64,000 bases of DNA. Source: an uncultured Oscillibacter sp. GTDB taxonomy: Bacteria; Bacillota; Clostridia; Oscillospirales; Oscillospiraceae. The number at the start of each line of letters is the position of its first letter. Within the stretch, counting starts at the first letter, position 1. A model generated the notes under the pieces. It was not told the origin of the DNA. It worked only from the letters and a program-made list of their open reading frames with translations, and did not search any database. Below, piece by piece: positions 1-8,635 of this stretch. Location of the stretch: NCBI GenBank assembly GCA_910585245.1, contig CAJUCO010000010.1:3633-67632 (forward strand). The letters are read 5' to 3'. Both the position numbers and the translations under genes were made by a program.

Positions 1-328
1 GGTCTATCAGGATACTGAGGTTGATGGTTTCCTTGACAGCGTCGCTGAGGCGCTCCAACTCCGGCCGGGCCAGACGGCGCAGGTCAGATTGGCTCAGAAT
101 AGAGCTGGCCAGCATCACCAGCCGCGGCCCCACCTGATAGCTTTTGCGGACAGGGTCCTGTACAAGGTATTGCCGGCTTGCCAGCGTGGAAACTTGCCGG
201 AACACAGTGGTAGTGGGCAAATCCAGTTGATCCACCAGAGCCTTCAGCGTCCATTCGGTTTCGACATCGGTAAAACACTCTAAAATCTGGATTGCCCGTA
301 GTATGCTGGAAACCTGTTCTCTTGCCAT
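1..328 (-). CDS. IclR-type transcriptional regulator, 5' part only
   Basis: The reverse strand reads an open frame from ATG at 328 to the window edge, 109 codons with no stop. It begins MAREQVSSILRAIQILECF and continues with a winged-helix segment (LPTTTVFRQVSTLASRQYL) and a GPRLLVMLASSIL linker helix. This is the classic N-terminal layout of IclR regulators: helix-turn-helix at residues 5-60, then a helix leading into the ligand-binding GAF-like domain. The rest lies outside the window, so effector and targets cannot be read. The gene points out of the window and has no partner here. The family call is firm; function is unknown. Confidence 0.8.
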   Translation of the reverse strand, partial: MAREQVSSILRAIQILECFTDVETEWTLKALVDQLDLPTTTVFRQVSTLASRQYLVQDPVRKSYQVGPRLVMLASSILSQSDLRRLARPELERLSDAVKETINLSILID

Positions 329-420
329 AGTTGTTGCGGCTCCTTTCCGTGTTGTCCGGATGCTTTTTGCGTCGACAATCGAAAAATACAGGTGTTTTTC
401 ATACAATACGCATATTTTTA

Positions 421-580
421 GGGAAACTCTGATTAAATCAACTCGCGCGGATTTGAGCCAGAAATCTCTCTTAGCAAGAAAGAAAACCGCAGGAATACTA
501 ACGTATTTTCAAGGTTTTCTGTAGCAATTCACGGGGAATTTATGATGTGAAGCCGTGTGGAGGAAGTTATTCAGAATACA
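421..580. mobile_element. possible MITE or IS remnant with imperfect terminal inverted repeats
   Basis: TCTGATTAAATC at 428-439 is matched in inverted orientation by AAGTTATTCAGA at 564-575 (reverse complement TCTGAATAACTT, 8 of 12 identical, with the TCTGA and TAA cores kept). Between them is a two-storey hairpin: AGAAAACC 481-488 pairs with GGTTTTCT 513-520, and inside it AATAC 494-498 pairs with GTATT 503-507. No transposase is present and no clear target duplication was found. The structure suits a small non-autonomous element or the remnant of an insertion sequence; the assignment is inference. Confidence 0.35.
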
Positions 581-1328
581 TCCACTATAAAGTATAGCAT
601 AAAATAACTGGCTTGTGTATCTTTTTATTTCAAATTTTAAAGTTAATTTTCGTTATACGGAGTTATTATCTTTCAACGGACATCCCCTGGTTCAAATTTT
701 GGTCGGTTGACCTGTCGATGATGCACTGCCGCCGCCATGGAGAGCAAACGTCTGGGGCTGTGCCAGAAATCCCTCTTTGCCGTTTGTAATCACCTGATTG
801 AACAGTGAGCTAGCAAGTTCTTGTGGTTGTACCCCATCGCCAATATCCTCGTTGCCTTCAAAAAGGACTTTGCGGGTAGAAACCGCAAAAAATTTTGTTC
901 CCGCGTTGTGATAGGAATTATAACGTAATTATTACGGTCCACTCGAAGTTTGAACGGCTCCCTGTCTTCTATGAACGGCGGGAACAACTGCTGCAAGAAC
1001 AAATTCTAAAGATCAAAAAGGGAAGTGAAGAATTAGAGGGCAGCGGCGCGGAGCGGTTCAGTGTCAAGCAGTTGGAATGCACAAAGCGTTCCCTGAAGGC
1101 CGTCTGGAAAAACTTATTGCCATAGCACAGAAGGATAGTTACATTACCCTTGAGCAGCGTAGATTGTATTGAAAAAGTGGTAGTAGACGGAACTGGAAGA
1201 TTATAGTAAAACAGGAATGTTAAAATACATGATTGGGAGGTTGTATTACTATGAGCAATGCAGGAGTACACGTAATACGGCTTTCTTCAACAGAGAAAAG
1301 CCTTTAAGTACATTCTTGATGGAGCAGG

Positions 1329-1354
1329 AAAAAAGCACAATTTAGCAATTGTGC
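1329..1354 (-). terminator. rho-independent terminator of the LytTR regulator gene
   Basis: GCACAATT (1335-1342) and AATTGTGC (1347-1354) form a perfect 8-bp stem with loop TAGC. Read on the reverse strand the stem is followed by TTTTTT, giving a standard terminator about 120 bases past the LytTR stop codon. Confidence 0.75.
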
Positions 1355-1472
1355 CCTTTTCTAAATGTTCAACTTTACATAAGAGGTTTGCTTTTCAGTA
1401 TCTACACAATATATTTGTATTTTCTGTCTTGCTCCTTATCGGGCCCATTGGCCTCCCGGTCTTTTCAGCACA

Positions 1473-2267
1473 CTATTTGGTGATCCTCCGCTCCAAGTCC
1501 GCCTTGACCTGCATATAATTATGGAAGGGAATGGGCAGACTCTCCCCTGTGATCAGGGTTGTCTCATAGCGGCGGACGGACATGATGTAGCGGGTATTTA
1601 CCGTATAGCAACGATGAATGGAGCAGAAGCTCTCCGGCAGCATGGCGTTGACCTCGCTAATACTCAAGTCACTCTGGATGATCTTATCCACACAATGAAA
1701 CTCCGCCTTCCGATTCCGGCTCTGGATGTAAAAAATCATGTCTGGCTGGACAAATAGCGTAGTGTTTCCACAGGGAACAGCCAGCCTCTTTTTAGGAGGA
1801 ACTTCCATGAGAATATCCCGTACAAACTGATAGGCGGACATCTCCAATTTAGGCCCGCCCTCCTCCAGAGCAAAGGGATGAAAAAACTCGTAGTTGGCGT
1901 GGAGCAATACCAGCTTGGTCTCCGTGCCAATGAGCTGATAGAGAAACGTATAGGAGGCGGTGACAGTATCTTCGTCCTGCCGGTCTGGAACGCAAGCCCG
2001 CACCTCCCCCATCACCGCCTGACAGCGGGGCGTGAGGGACAAAGGCGTGTATTCCTCCTGAAAAATCTCATAGGTCTTCGTCCGCTGCTCCACGCCGGCC
2101 TCCAACCGGGAACGGATGGTGTCGCCGCCGATCAACACCCGTCCACCGGTTCCAAGCCACACGCTTTTTGAACAGAGGCGGGCCAAATAGGGCTCCAAAT
2201 TCCCGGCGTAGTAACCGTGGGTGATCTCCCGGCTCAGGGCCACGGTATCCTCCAGCTTTCCGCTCAT
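1473..2267 (-). CDS. LytTR-domain transcriptional regulator with N-terminal NTF2/SnoaL-like domain
   Basis: The protein has 264 residues. The C-terminal third (about 160-262) matches a LytTR DNA-binding domain: a predicted beta-rich stretch with LAVPCGNTTLFVQPDMIFYI, then FCSIHRCYTVNTRYI and a closing helix. The first 140 residues (HGYYAGNLEPYLARL, VWLGTGGRVLIGGDTIRSRL) resemble the NTF2-like fold found in SnoaL-type domains rather than a receiver domain, so input is probably a small ligand or a protein contact, not phosphorylation. The ATG at 2267 follows GGGAGG at good spacing. No histidine kinase is adjacent. The LytTR call is confident; the N-terminal fold is inferred from sequence character only. 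Confidence 0.75.
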   Translation of the reverse strand: MSGKLEDTVALSREITHGYYAGNLEPYLARLCSKSVWLGTGGRVLIGGDTIRSRLEAGVEQRTKTYEIFQEEYTPLSLTPRCQAVMGEVRACVPDRQDEDTVTASYTFLYQLIGTETKLVLLHANYEFFHPFALEEGGPKLEMSAYQFVRDILMEVPPKKRLAVPCGNTTLFVQPDMIFYIQSRNRKAEFHCVDKIIQSDLSISEVNAMLPESFCSIHRCYTVNTRYIMSVRRYETTLITGESLPIPFHNYMQVKADLERRITK

Positions 2268-2301
2268 GGAACTCCCTCCCCTTTGTGATTATTGTAACGA
2301 T

Positions 2302-2330
2302 ATTATACAATAACCGTCGAAAAAAGGCAA
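2302..2330 (-). promoter_or_regulatory. sigma-A promoter of the LytTR regulator
   Basis: On the reverse strand TTGCCT (2330-2325) is separated by exactly 17 bases from a perfect TATAAT (2307-2302). The start codon of the LytTR gene is about 35 bases downstream. Confidence 0.65.
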
Positions 2331-2389
2331 GGGAAAAAAGGTGTTACCTTGAACTTTAGTTGGAAAAATTATACTTTCCGGCTCTTCTT

Positions 2390-3385
2390 TTAATTGCCGC
2401 TGCGGTACTGCTCCGCCGTCAACTTGAGACTGACGCCTCCCTCACCCAGGGGCTTGGCTGAGAGTTGAAGCTGATTCTCCAGGGGCTTGTTCCCGTCGAT
2501 GCGGAATGCCCGGGTAATTTTCTCACCCGCCGGGAGATAGATGCCGGTGAAGGAATCGCTGCCCCCGCCCACCGTATAAAGACGGTCGATGAAAATTTCC
2601 GCCTCCGCCGTGCCGGTGTTTTCGATGGTAATGACGGCGTATTTACCCAGGCGGGCAGTGAAGCAGAAGAGCTGTTTGATTTCCTCGCCGTCGGTAAACA
2701 CCCGGTCCTTCATAGACACACCGCAGAGGGAGGCCGGGTTGATTTCCTCCGGCTTTACCTCTGTGTACATCCCGCCGGTTTTGCCGTATTCCGGTTCCGC
2801 TTTCAGGATACTCTTGTGCTTGGCCCAGGTGTTCTGCCGGTCTTCCGGTTCCATATCCGCATATCTTAGCGTTTTTCCCGAGGACCCGGGAAAATTGCCG
2901 CCTTCAATTGCGTAATTACCCTCGCTGTCATAGATTGCACCAAGCAGAAAATCCTGACGTTCAGAAACGTATCTCAGCTCGCTTTTCCACTCCGGTTCCC
3001 CTTCCTTCCTCTCAAAAGCCCGGACGCCAAATTCCAACTGGTTGGCTTCTTCCCGGAAAAAGACGTCCTCAGATACGTCAAACAGCTCCGCCACGACGGT
3101 AGCTTCCATATAATAGTGCGTCTCGCCTTTGCTGTCCGCGTAGCTGAGAACCTTGGGGGCTTTTCCACCGGCCTCGGTAGTCAGCATCTCCCCGGGGGCA
3201 ATTTGTTGTTTGAGGAATATCCCCACGCCCACCTGGGCGGGAACCGCTCCACCGGCGGCCGGGGCTTCCAAGGGATCATTGACCGCCAAAGACGCTGAGA
3301 TTAAGCCAATCAGCAGGACCATGGTAATCATGCCCGCCACAAAGGGGGTGTAGTTTCTTCTCATTTCCCGTTTACCGTGCCGCAT
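2390..3385 (-). CDS. membrane-anchored protein of unknown function, ECF sigma operon
   Basis: The protein has 331 residues, with a short basic N-terminus and one hydrophobic segment at about 14-34, then a long polar region presumably outside the membrane. No recognised domain was seen. The central part is rich in charged residues, and the C-terminal third (about 230-325) reads like beta-strands of an immunoglobulin-like fold (YAVITIENTGTAEAEIFI), which often mediates extracellular binding. ATG at 3385 follows AAAGGAG with 8-base spacing. It starts 13 bases after the anti-sigma-like gene and is the third gene of the sigma operon, so it may be part of the stress-sensing apparatus or the main target. 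Function is unknown. Confidence 0.6.
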   Translation of the reverse strand: MRHGKREMRRNYTPFVAGMITMVLLIGLISASLAVNDPLEAPAAGGAVPAQVGVGIFLKQQIAPGEMLTTEAGGKAPKVLSYADSKGETHYYMEATVVAELFDVSEDVFFREEANQLEFGVRAFERKEGEPEWKSELRYVSERQDFLLGAIYDSEGNYAIEGGNFPGSSGKTLRYADMEPEDRQNTWAKHKSILKAEPEYGKTGGMYTEVKPEEINPASLCGVSMKDRVFTDGEEIKQLFCFTARLGKYAVITIENTGTAEAEIFIDRLYTVGGGSDSFTGIYLPAGEKITRAFRIDGNKPLENQLQLSAKPLGEGGVSLKLTAEQYRSGN

Positions 3386-3398
3386 TTGTCATTCTCCT

Positions 3399-4052
3399 TT
3401 ACCATTTCAAATTTTCCGCAAGACGGATCATATCCTCTTTTTCCAAGGCGTTGCTGGCTAAGACATACGCGTTGGAGCCGCTGGACCACATCAAAATCCG
3501 TTGCCCTTCGCCGGATAGGGAAAGCAGGACGGCGTCTTCACCCCCAATCCGGATGTTCCGTATCTGGTAGTCTCCCAACAATGTGCCGCCGGTGTCTCCG
3601 GCATAGTGCTGGTACAGCTTGATAAATTGCTTCTCGTCCGTATTTTGCACATAGCGGGTGGTGAAGCCGCCCTCAAAGCTGTTCGTATCCCAAAGAATGA
3701 AGTTCTCTGGAACTCCCTCCAGCTTCATCCGGTGCGGCTCCTGAGAGAAGGGGGCCTCCCTGGGGCGGATGACATAGGAGACCGCCCCGTCTTGCTGGTC
3801 GGTGTAGATGCGGTAATCATCTTTCCGGTCCGCCCCCACACCCACCAGCAGCGCAGACAAAGCCGCCACGACCGCCGCCAAAAGGACCAGCGTCCTCCAG
3901 CGTTTTCGCCTTCCCTCCAACAAGGGCCACATGGACGCCTCAAAGGTCAGGGAAAAGTTGTGCGCACAATTCTCCCGCTCCGGGAGGGTATCCAGCCAGC
4001 GTTCCGCCGCCTCCGGGGCGGCAGCGTACAGCATCTCTTCGGTGATGTTCAA
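3399..4052 (-). CDS. putative anti-sigma factor with DUF4367-like extracytoplasmic domain
   Basis: The protein has 217 residues: a cytoplasmic N-terminus of about 53 residues, one transmembrane helix at about 54-73, then an outer domain whose C-terminal half resembles DUF4367 (YQIRNIRIGGEDAVLLS, then a tryptophan-containing ending near WSSGSNAYVLAS). Its ATG overlaps the sigma factor stop by four bases (ATGA), the usual translational coupling of sigma and anti-sigma pairs. The likely role is to hold the ECF sigma factor at the membrane until an envelope signal arrives. There is no zinc-binding HxxxCxxC motif, so it is not a ZAS-type anti-sigma factor. Anti-sigma function is inferred from topology and context. 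Confidence 0.7.
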   Translation of the reverse strand: MNITEEMLYAAAPEAAERWLDTLPERENCAHNFSLTFEASMWPLLEGRRKRWRTLVLLAAVVAALSALLVGVGADRKDDYRIYTDQQDGAVSYVIRPREAPFSQEPHRMKLEGVPENFILWDTNSFEGGFTTRYVQNTDEKQFIKLYQHYAGDTGGTLLGDYQIRNIRIGGEDAVLLSLSGEGQRILMWSSGSNAYVLASNALEKEDMIRLAENLKW

Positions 4053-4564
4053 AGGATTTCCCCCCTTTCCATCAACTCCGCCGCCAGTTTCTTTTTGGCT
4101 CTGGCAAGAATCTGGCGCACGTTGGCCGCCGTGGTCCCCAGGAGTTCCCCGATTTCGCCGGCGGAATAGCCGTTGTAGTATTTCAGCAGCAGCGCCTCCC
4201 GGTACCGGGGAGGCAGGGCCGCCATCGCCCCCGCCAGGGTGCCGTCCGAGGGGGGCGGCGCACAGCCCAGAAGGGTTTCCTCCTCCAGCTCCACCTCAGA
4301 CCACCGCCTCTTGGCCCGGTAGAGGTCGATGGCCTTCCGCTCCACCGTCACGGCGGCCAGATGCCGGGCCTGGGGCCCCAGCTCTGGGGGAAGGCGGTGG
4401 TTGGCGAGACTGAGGAAGGCAAGATGCACCGCGTCCTCCGCATCCTGCGGATTTTGCAAGATGCGGTTTGCCACATGAAACATCAATCCCCGGTAAGCGC
4501 TGTACATCGCCTCGAACCGCGTCCGGTCCTCCGCCGTCTCTATGGCTTGCAGGTATACCAGCAT
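4049..4564 (-). CDS. ECF-type RNA polymerase sigma factor (sigma-70 family)
   Basis: The protein has 171 residues. Region 2 spans about 12-85 (MYSAYRGLMFHVANRIL, then a PQDAEDAVHLAFLSL segment matching the conserved region 2.2 helix). Region 4 spans about 115-165 with a clear helix-turn-helix (YSAGEIGELLGTTAANVRQI). Region 3 is missing, as expected for ECF factors. The start follows GGGAGG. Together with the two downstream genes it forms a sigma / anti-sigma / membrane protein operon. A candidate promoter lies just upstream. The regulon cannot be read from this window. Confidence 0.9.
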   Translation of the reverse strand: MLVYLQAIETAEDRTRFEAMYSAYRGLMFHVANRILQNPQDAEDAVHLAFLSLANHRLPPELGPQARHLAAVTVERKAIDLYRAKRRWSEVELEEETLLGCAPPPSDGTLAGAMAALPPRYREALLLKYYNGYSAGEIGELLGTTAANVRQILARAKKKLAAELMERGEIL

Positions 4565-4583
4565 CTTACCGCCTCCCTCTGTC

Positions 4584-4613
4584 TCTATACTCTTGAACGT
4601 TTCAGCAGGGCAA
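4584..4613 (-). promoter_or_regulatory. candidate promoter of the ECF sigma operon
   Basis: On the reverse strand TTGCCC (4613-4608) and TATAGA (4589-4584) are separated by 18 bases, about 20 bases before the sigma factor start. It resembles a housekeeping sigma-A site rather than an autoregulated ECF site, but the match is moderate. Confidence 0.4.
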
Positions 4614-4675
4614 ACTGTGACACACCGGCAAAAAAATTTTTCTCCATTTTTTTAAGGCCGCGTGAGGCGAACCCC

Positions 4676-4711
4676 TAAAAACCACCCCGCGCCGTTTCCG
4701 GCGCGGGGTGG
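4676..4711 (-). terminator. rho-independent terminator of nifJ
   Basis: CCACCCCGCGCCG (4682-4694) and CGGCGCGGGGTGG (4699-4711) form a 13-bp perfect stem with a four-base loop. On the reverse strand it is followed by TTTTTAGG. It lies about 30 bases beyond the nifJ stop. Confidence 0.9.
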
Positions 4712-4742
4712 GGAGAGAGGTGGAGAGAAAGGAGGGTTCGCA

Positions 4743-7700
4743 TCAGGTCTTTTCCTGGGGGTCAATGGGATAGTCCTCCAGCACATCCAACAAACGGGAG
4801 TAGTCTTGGGAAGCCAGGTGCGTGTACCGGGCCCAGCGGTTCCGGCACTGGTTCCGGGCCTCCGCCAGCAGGGCCTCCGCCGCCTCCGGGAACGTCCGCT
4901 GTAGGGAATTGAACCGGACCTCCCCCATGAAGAACTCCCGGAGATCGTATTTCGGGTCCTTGAAATCCAGGATGAAGGGATTTTTGCCCTGGGCTTTCCG
5001 CTTGGGGTCATAGCGGTAAAGAACCCAATAGCCGCTTTTCACCGCCAGCTTCGCTTCCTCCTGGGCCCAGGCCATGCCTTTGACAATGCCATGGTTAATG
5101 CAGGGGGCATAGGCCACAATGAGGGACGGTCCGTCGTGGGCCTCCGCCTCCCGGAGAGCCTTGATGTACTGAGCCGGGTCCGCCCCCAGGGAAACGGAGG
5201 CCACATACACATTCTGGTACTGGGTAGCCAGCATCCCCAGGTCCTTCTTCTCCGTCCGTTTGCCTGCTGCGGCGAACTGCGCCACCGCGCCGAAGGGCGT
5301 GGCCTTGGAGGACTGTCCGCCGGTGTTGGAGTAAACCTCCGTGTCCACCACCAGGATGTTTACATCCTCCCCGGAGGCCAGCACGTGGTCCAGACCGCCG
5401 TAGCCGATGTCATAGGCCCAGCCGTCGCCGCCGTACATCCACATACTCTTTTTCACCAGCTGATCCTGGGCTTTGCGGACGGCGTCAATGGTTCCTCCGG
5501 TTTCTTTGGTGGCTTTCAGGGCGGAAATCACCCTGTCGCTCACCGCAAGGGTCCGCTCTTTGTTCTCAAAATTTTCCAACCAGGAGGAGAGGGCGGATTT
5601 TAAATTCTCGTCCCGGGTCTCTCTCACCAGCTCCAGCACCTCCTGCCGGAGATGAAGCCGCTGCTGGCGGACGCTTAACACCATGCCGAGAGAGTATTCG
5701 GCGTTGTTTTCAAAAAGGGAGTTGGAGAGGGCGGGCCCCCGGCCGTTGGGCTTGGTGGTATAGGGATAGCTGGGGACGCTGAAGCCCCAGGCCTGGGTGC
5801 AGCCCGTGGCGTTGGCCACCACCATCCGCTCGCCAAAAAGTTGGGTGAGGAGCTTCATGTACGGCGTCTCGCCGCAACCCGCGCAGGCGCCGGAGAACTC
5901 CAGAAGGGGCTGTTCATACTGGCTTCCCTTGACGGTAAACTTATCCATGGGGTTTTCTTTGGGGGAGAGGGAGAGGCTGTAGTCCCAGCCCAGCTGCTGA
6001 GGTATCTCCTCCTCAATGGGCTTCATGACGATGGCTTTTTCCTTGGCGATGCAGACGGCGGCGCAGGTGCCGCAGCCCGTGCAGTCCAGGGGGTCCACCT
6101 GGATGCGGTATTGGAGGTTCTCAAAGCCCCTGCCCCTGGCCGCCTTTGTCACATAGCCTGCAGGGGCCTTTTGGACTTCCTCTTCCGTCAGGAGGAAGGG
6201 ACGGATGGCGGCGTGGGGACACATGAGGGAGCACAGGTTGCAGCCGATGCAGTTTTCAGGGAGCCAGCTTGCCGCATGGGAGGCAAAGCCCCGTTTCTCG
6301 TATTTGGAGGTGGACATGGGGACGCTGCCGTCCGCCGCGTCCGTGAAAACGCTGACGGGGAGATGATCGCCCTTTTGGGCGTTGACAGCCCGCATGACGG
6401 TGCGGACATACCAGGGGGATGCGGTGTCTTGCTCCTCCGGCTCATCGGTGAGGTTTGCCCAGGCGGCGGGAACCGGGATTTCCCGAAGACCGGCAAGGCC
6501 CGCATCCACGGCGGCGCAGTTCATGCGAACCACTTTGTCGCCCTTGCGGCTGTATGTTTTTTGGATGGCGGCCTTCATGTAGTCCACGGCCTCGTCCACC
6601 GGAAGGACGCCGCTGAGCTGGAAGAAGGCGGCCTGAAGAACGCTGTTGGTCCGGTTCCCAAGGCCGATGGCCCCGGCGGCGGCATTGGCGTCTATGGTGT
6701 AAAATTTGGCCTTCCGCGCCGCCAAGAGCCTCTTGACCTTGTTGGGAAGGCGGGTCTCCAGATCTTCCTCGGACCAGTTGCAGTTGAGGAGGAAGGTTCC
6801 CCCCTCCTTGAGTTCGTTGACGATATCATATTTGGCGATGTAGCTTTGGTTGTGGCAGGCAATGAAATCCGCCATGGTGACGTAGTAGGTGGAGAGAATG
6901 GGGGTGTGGCCGAAGCGGAGATGGCTCTTGGTCACGCCTCCGGATTTTTTCGTGTCGTACTCGAAGTAGGCCTGGACATATTGGTCCGTGTTGTCTCCAA
7001 TGATTTTGATGGAATTCTTGTTGGCCCCCACGGTGCCGTCGGATCCCAGGCCCCAGAACTTGCAGCTGATGGTCCGGGAATCGGCGGTGACCACGTTCTC
7101 TCCCACCGGCAGAGAGTGGAAGGTCACGTCGTCGGTGATACCCACGGTGAAGTGGTCCTTTTGCTCTCCGGCCATGTTGTCGAAAACGGCGATCATTTGG
7201 GCCGGGGTGGTGTCCTTGCTGGAAAGGCCGTACCGTCCCCCCCAGCACCGGAACATGACGGCCTCCGTGTTGGAGGACGGAGCACACGTCCTTATAAAGG
7301 GGCTCGCCCCCCGCACCGGGTTCCTTGGTCCGGTCCAAAACCGTGAGGAGTTTGCAACTCTCCGGCAGAGCCGCCAGGAAGCGCCCGGCGCTGAAGGGCC
7401 GGTAGAGCCGGACCTGGAGGAAGCCAACTTTCCGGCCCATCTGGTTCAGGTACTGGACCACCTCCTGAAGGCAGCCGGAGACGCTGCCCATGGCCACCAC
7501 CACCTGTTCCGCCTCCGGGTCTCCGTAGTAGTTGAAGAGCCGGTAATCCCGCCCCGTCAGGGCGGACATTTGGGCCAGATAGTCCTCCACGATGCCGGGG
7601 ACGGCGTCGTAATAGGGGTTCACCGCCTCCCGGAGCTGGAAGGCCGTGTCCGGGTTGATGACGGTGGAGCGCATCAGGGGATGCTCGCTGTTCAGGGCGT

Positions 7701-8310
7701 TTCCCCTGAAGCGGTCCAGAGCCTCCCGGTCCACCATCCCGGCAAGGTCTCCATAGTCCAGCACGTCGATTTTTTGAATCTCATGGCTGGTGCGAAAGCC
7801 GTCGAAGAAGTGCATAAAGGGCACCCGGCTCTTGATGGCGGAGAGATGGGCCACCGCCGCCAGGTCCATGCACTCCTGGACGCAAGAGGAGGCCAGCTGG
7901 GCAAAGCCTGTCTGGCGGCAGGCCATCACGTCGGAGTGGTCCCCGAAGATGGAGAAGGCGCTGGTGCCCACGGTGCGGGCGGCCACGTGGATGACGCCGG
8001 GGAGGAGCTGGCCCGCGATGCGGTATAGCGGCGGCACCATAAGCATGAGTCCCTGGCTGGCGGTGTAGCTGGCGGTAAGGGCTCCGGCCTCCAAAGAGCC
8101 GTGCATAGCCCCGCAGGCTCCGGCCTCGCTCTGCATCTCCATGAGGCGCACCGGCTGGCCAAAGAGGTTTTTCATCCCGTTGGCCGCCCAGGTGTCCACG
8201 TGCTCCGCCATGGGGCTGGAAGGTGTGATGGGATAGATGGTCGCGACCTCGGTAAAGGCATAGCTGGCGTATGCGGCGGCTTCGTTACCGTCCATGGTCT
8301 TGCGTTTCAT
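4743..8310 (-). CDS. nifJ: pyruvate:ferredoxin (flavodoxin) oxidoreductase, interrupted by a one-base frameshift
   Basis: This enzyme oxidises pyruvate with CoA to acetyl-CoA and CO2 and reduces ferredoxin or flavodoxin; it is central to anaerobic clostridial metabolism. The 5' part (8310 to about 7244) carries the transketolase-like domain (ATIYPITPSSPMAEHVDTW). The 3' part (about 7236 to 4743) carries two ferredoxin-type clusters (CIGCNLCSLMCP and CTGCGTCAAVC), the third cluster cysteines (ACAGCGETPYMK) and the thiamine diphosphate motif (GDGWAYDIGYGGLDH). The frames meet at seven Cs on the plus strand (7237-7243): removing one base gives VPVLGGRYGLSSKD, the expected family continuity, and a protein of about 1188 residues, the normal PFOR length. 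The ATG at 8310 follows a G-rich ribosome site. Either a homopolymer sequencing error or a real mutation is possible; an error is more likely for such a core gene. Confidence 0.9.
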
Positions 8311-8372
8311 AAAAATCCCCCTTCTCTGATGTCCCGGATTCGTGACTCCAGGGCGCAAAAGTTCATATGTCT

Positions 8373-8401
8373 ATTATTGCACGCAGACATCAGACTGTCA
8401 A
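8373..8401 (-). promoter_or_regulatory. sigma-A promoter of nifJ
   Basis: On the reverse strand a perfect TTGACA (8401-8396) is followed after exactly 17 bases by AATAAT (8378-8373), one mismatch from consensus. The nifJ start codon lies about 63 bases downstream. This fits strong constitutive expression of a central enzyme. Confidence 0.75.
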
Positions 8402-8565
8402 GGAGAGACTGTTCTGTTTTTCCCTGTTTCACCAGGGGGCCTACACCCGCTGGCAAGGGGGAACGGGTTTAAGCAGAAAAAGATCCGGCCATACGGCCCT
8501 CAACGGTTGTGTGTACAGCTTCCAAAAGCGGATAGTCCCCAAAAGAGCCCTCCGGTTCCGCCGCC

Positions 8566-8595
8566 TTGACAAGGGCCTTGTCCCCCTGGTATACT
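8566..8595 (+). promoter_or_regulatory. sigma-A promoter of the NAGPA-domain gene
   Basis: TTGACA (8566-8571) and TATACT (8590-8595) are separated by 18 bases, about 40 bases before the start codon at 8636. Confidence 0.7.
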
Positions 8596-8635
8596 TACGT
8601 GAAAAGCCGTGATTTTCTCGGTGGAGGCTCTGTTC

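Larger units (their letters stand above)
329..1472. other. 1.1-kb gene-poor, A+T-rich region
   Basis: No convincing gene was found between the IclR start and the LytTR stop. Base composition is clearly more A+T-rich than the neighbourhood. Positions 421-580 hold an imperfect inverted-repeat element with a nested hairpin. An open frame at about 895-1125 (76 codons, ending WKNLLP) has no recognisable domain and no good ribosome site; it may be debris of a decayed gene. A short palindrome (CGTAATTATTACG) lies near 924-936. A terminator for the LytTR gene lies at 1329-1354. The region looks like a graveyard of mobile or decayed sequence. Confidence 0.5.
8311..8635. other. divergent promoter region between nifJ and the NAGPA-domain gene
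   Basis: This 325-base region holds the reverse-strand nifJ promoter (8373-8401) and the forward promoter of the NAGPA-domain gene (8566-8595). Between them (about 8405-8560) no gene or strong hairpin was recognised. Confidence 0.5.

Noticed and set aside
895..1125. 76-codon plus-strand open frame in the A+T-rich region
   Set aside because: No ribosome site, no recognised domain, weak coding character; described only as possible debris.
5841..7346. A 501-codon plus-strand open frame opposite nifJ
   Set aside because: It is a G+C-driven antisense shadow: nifJ on the other strand has full family motifs, and this frame has no recognisable domain.
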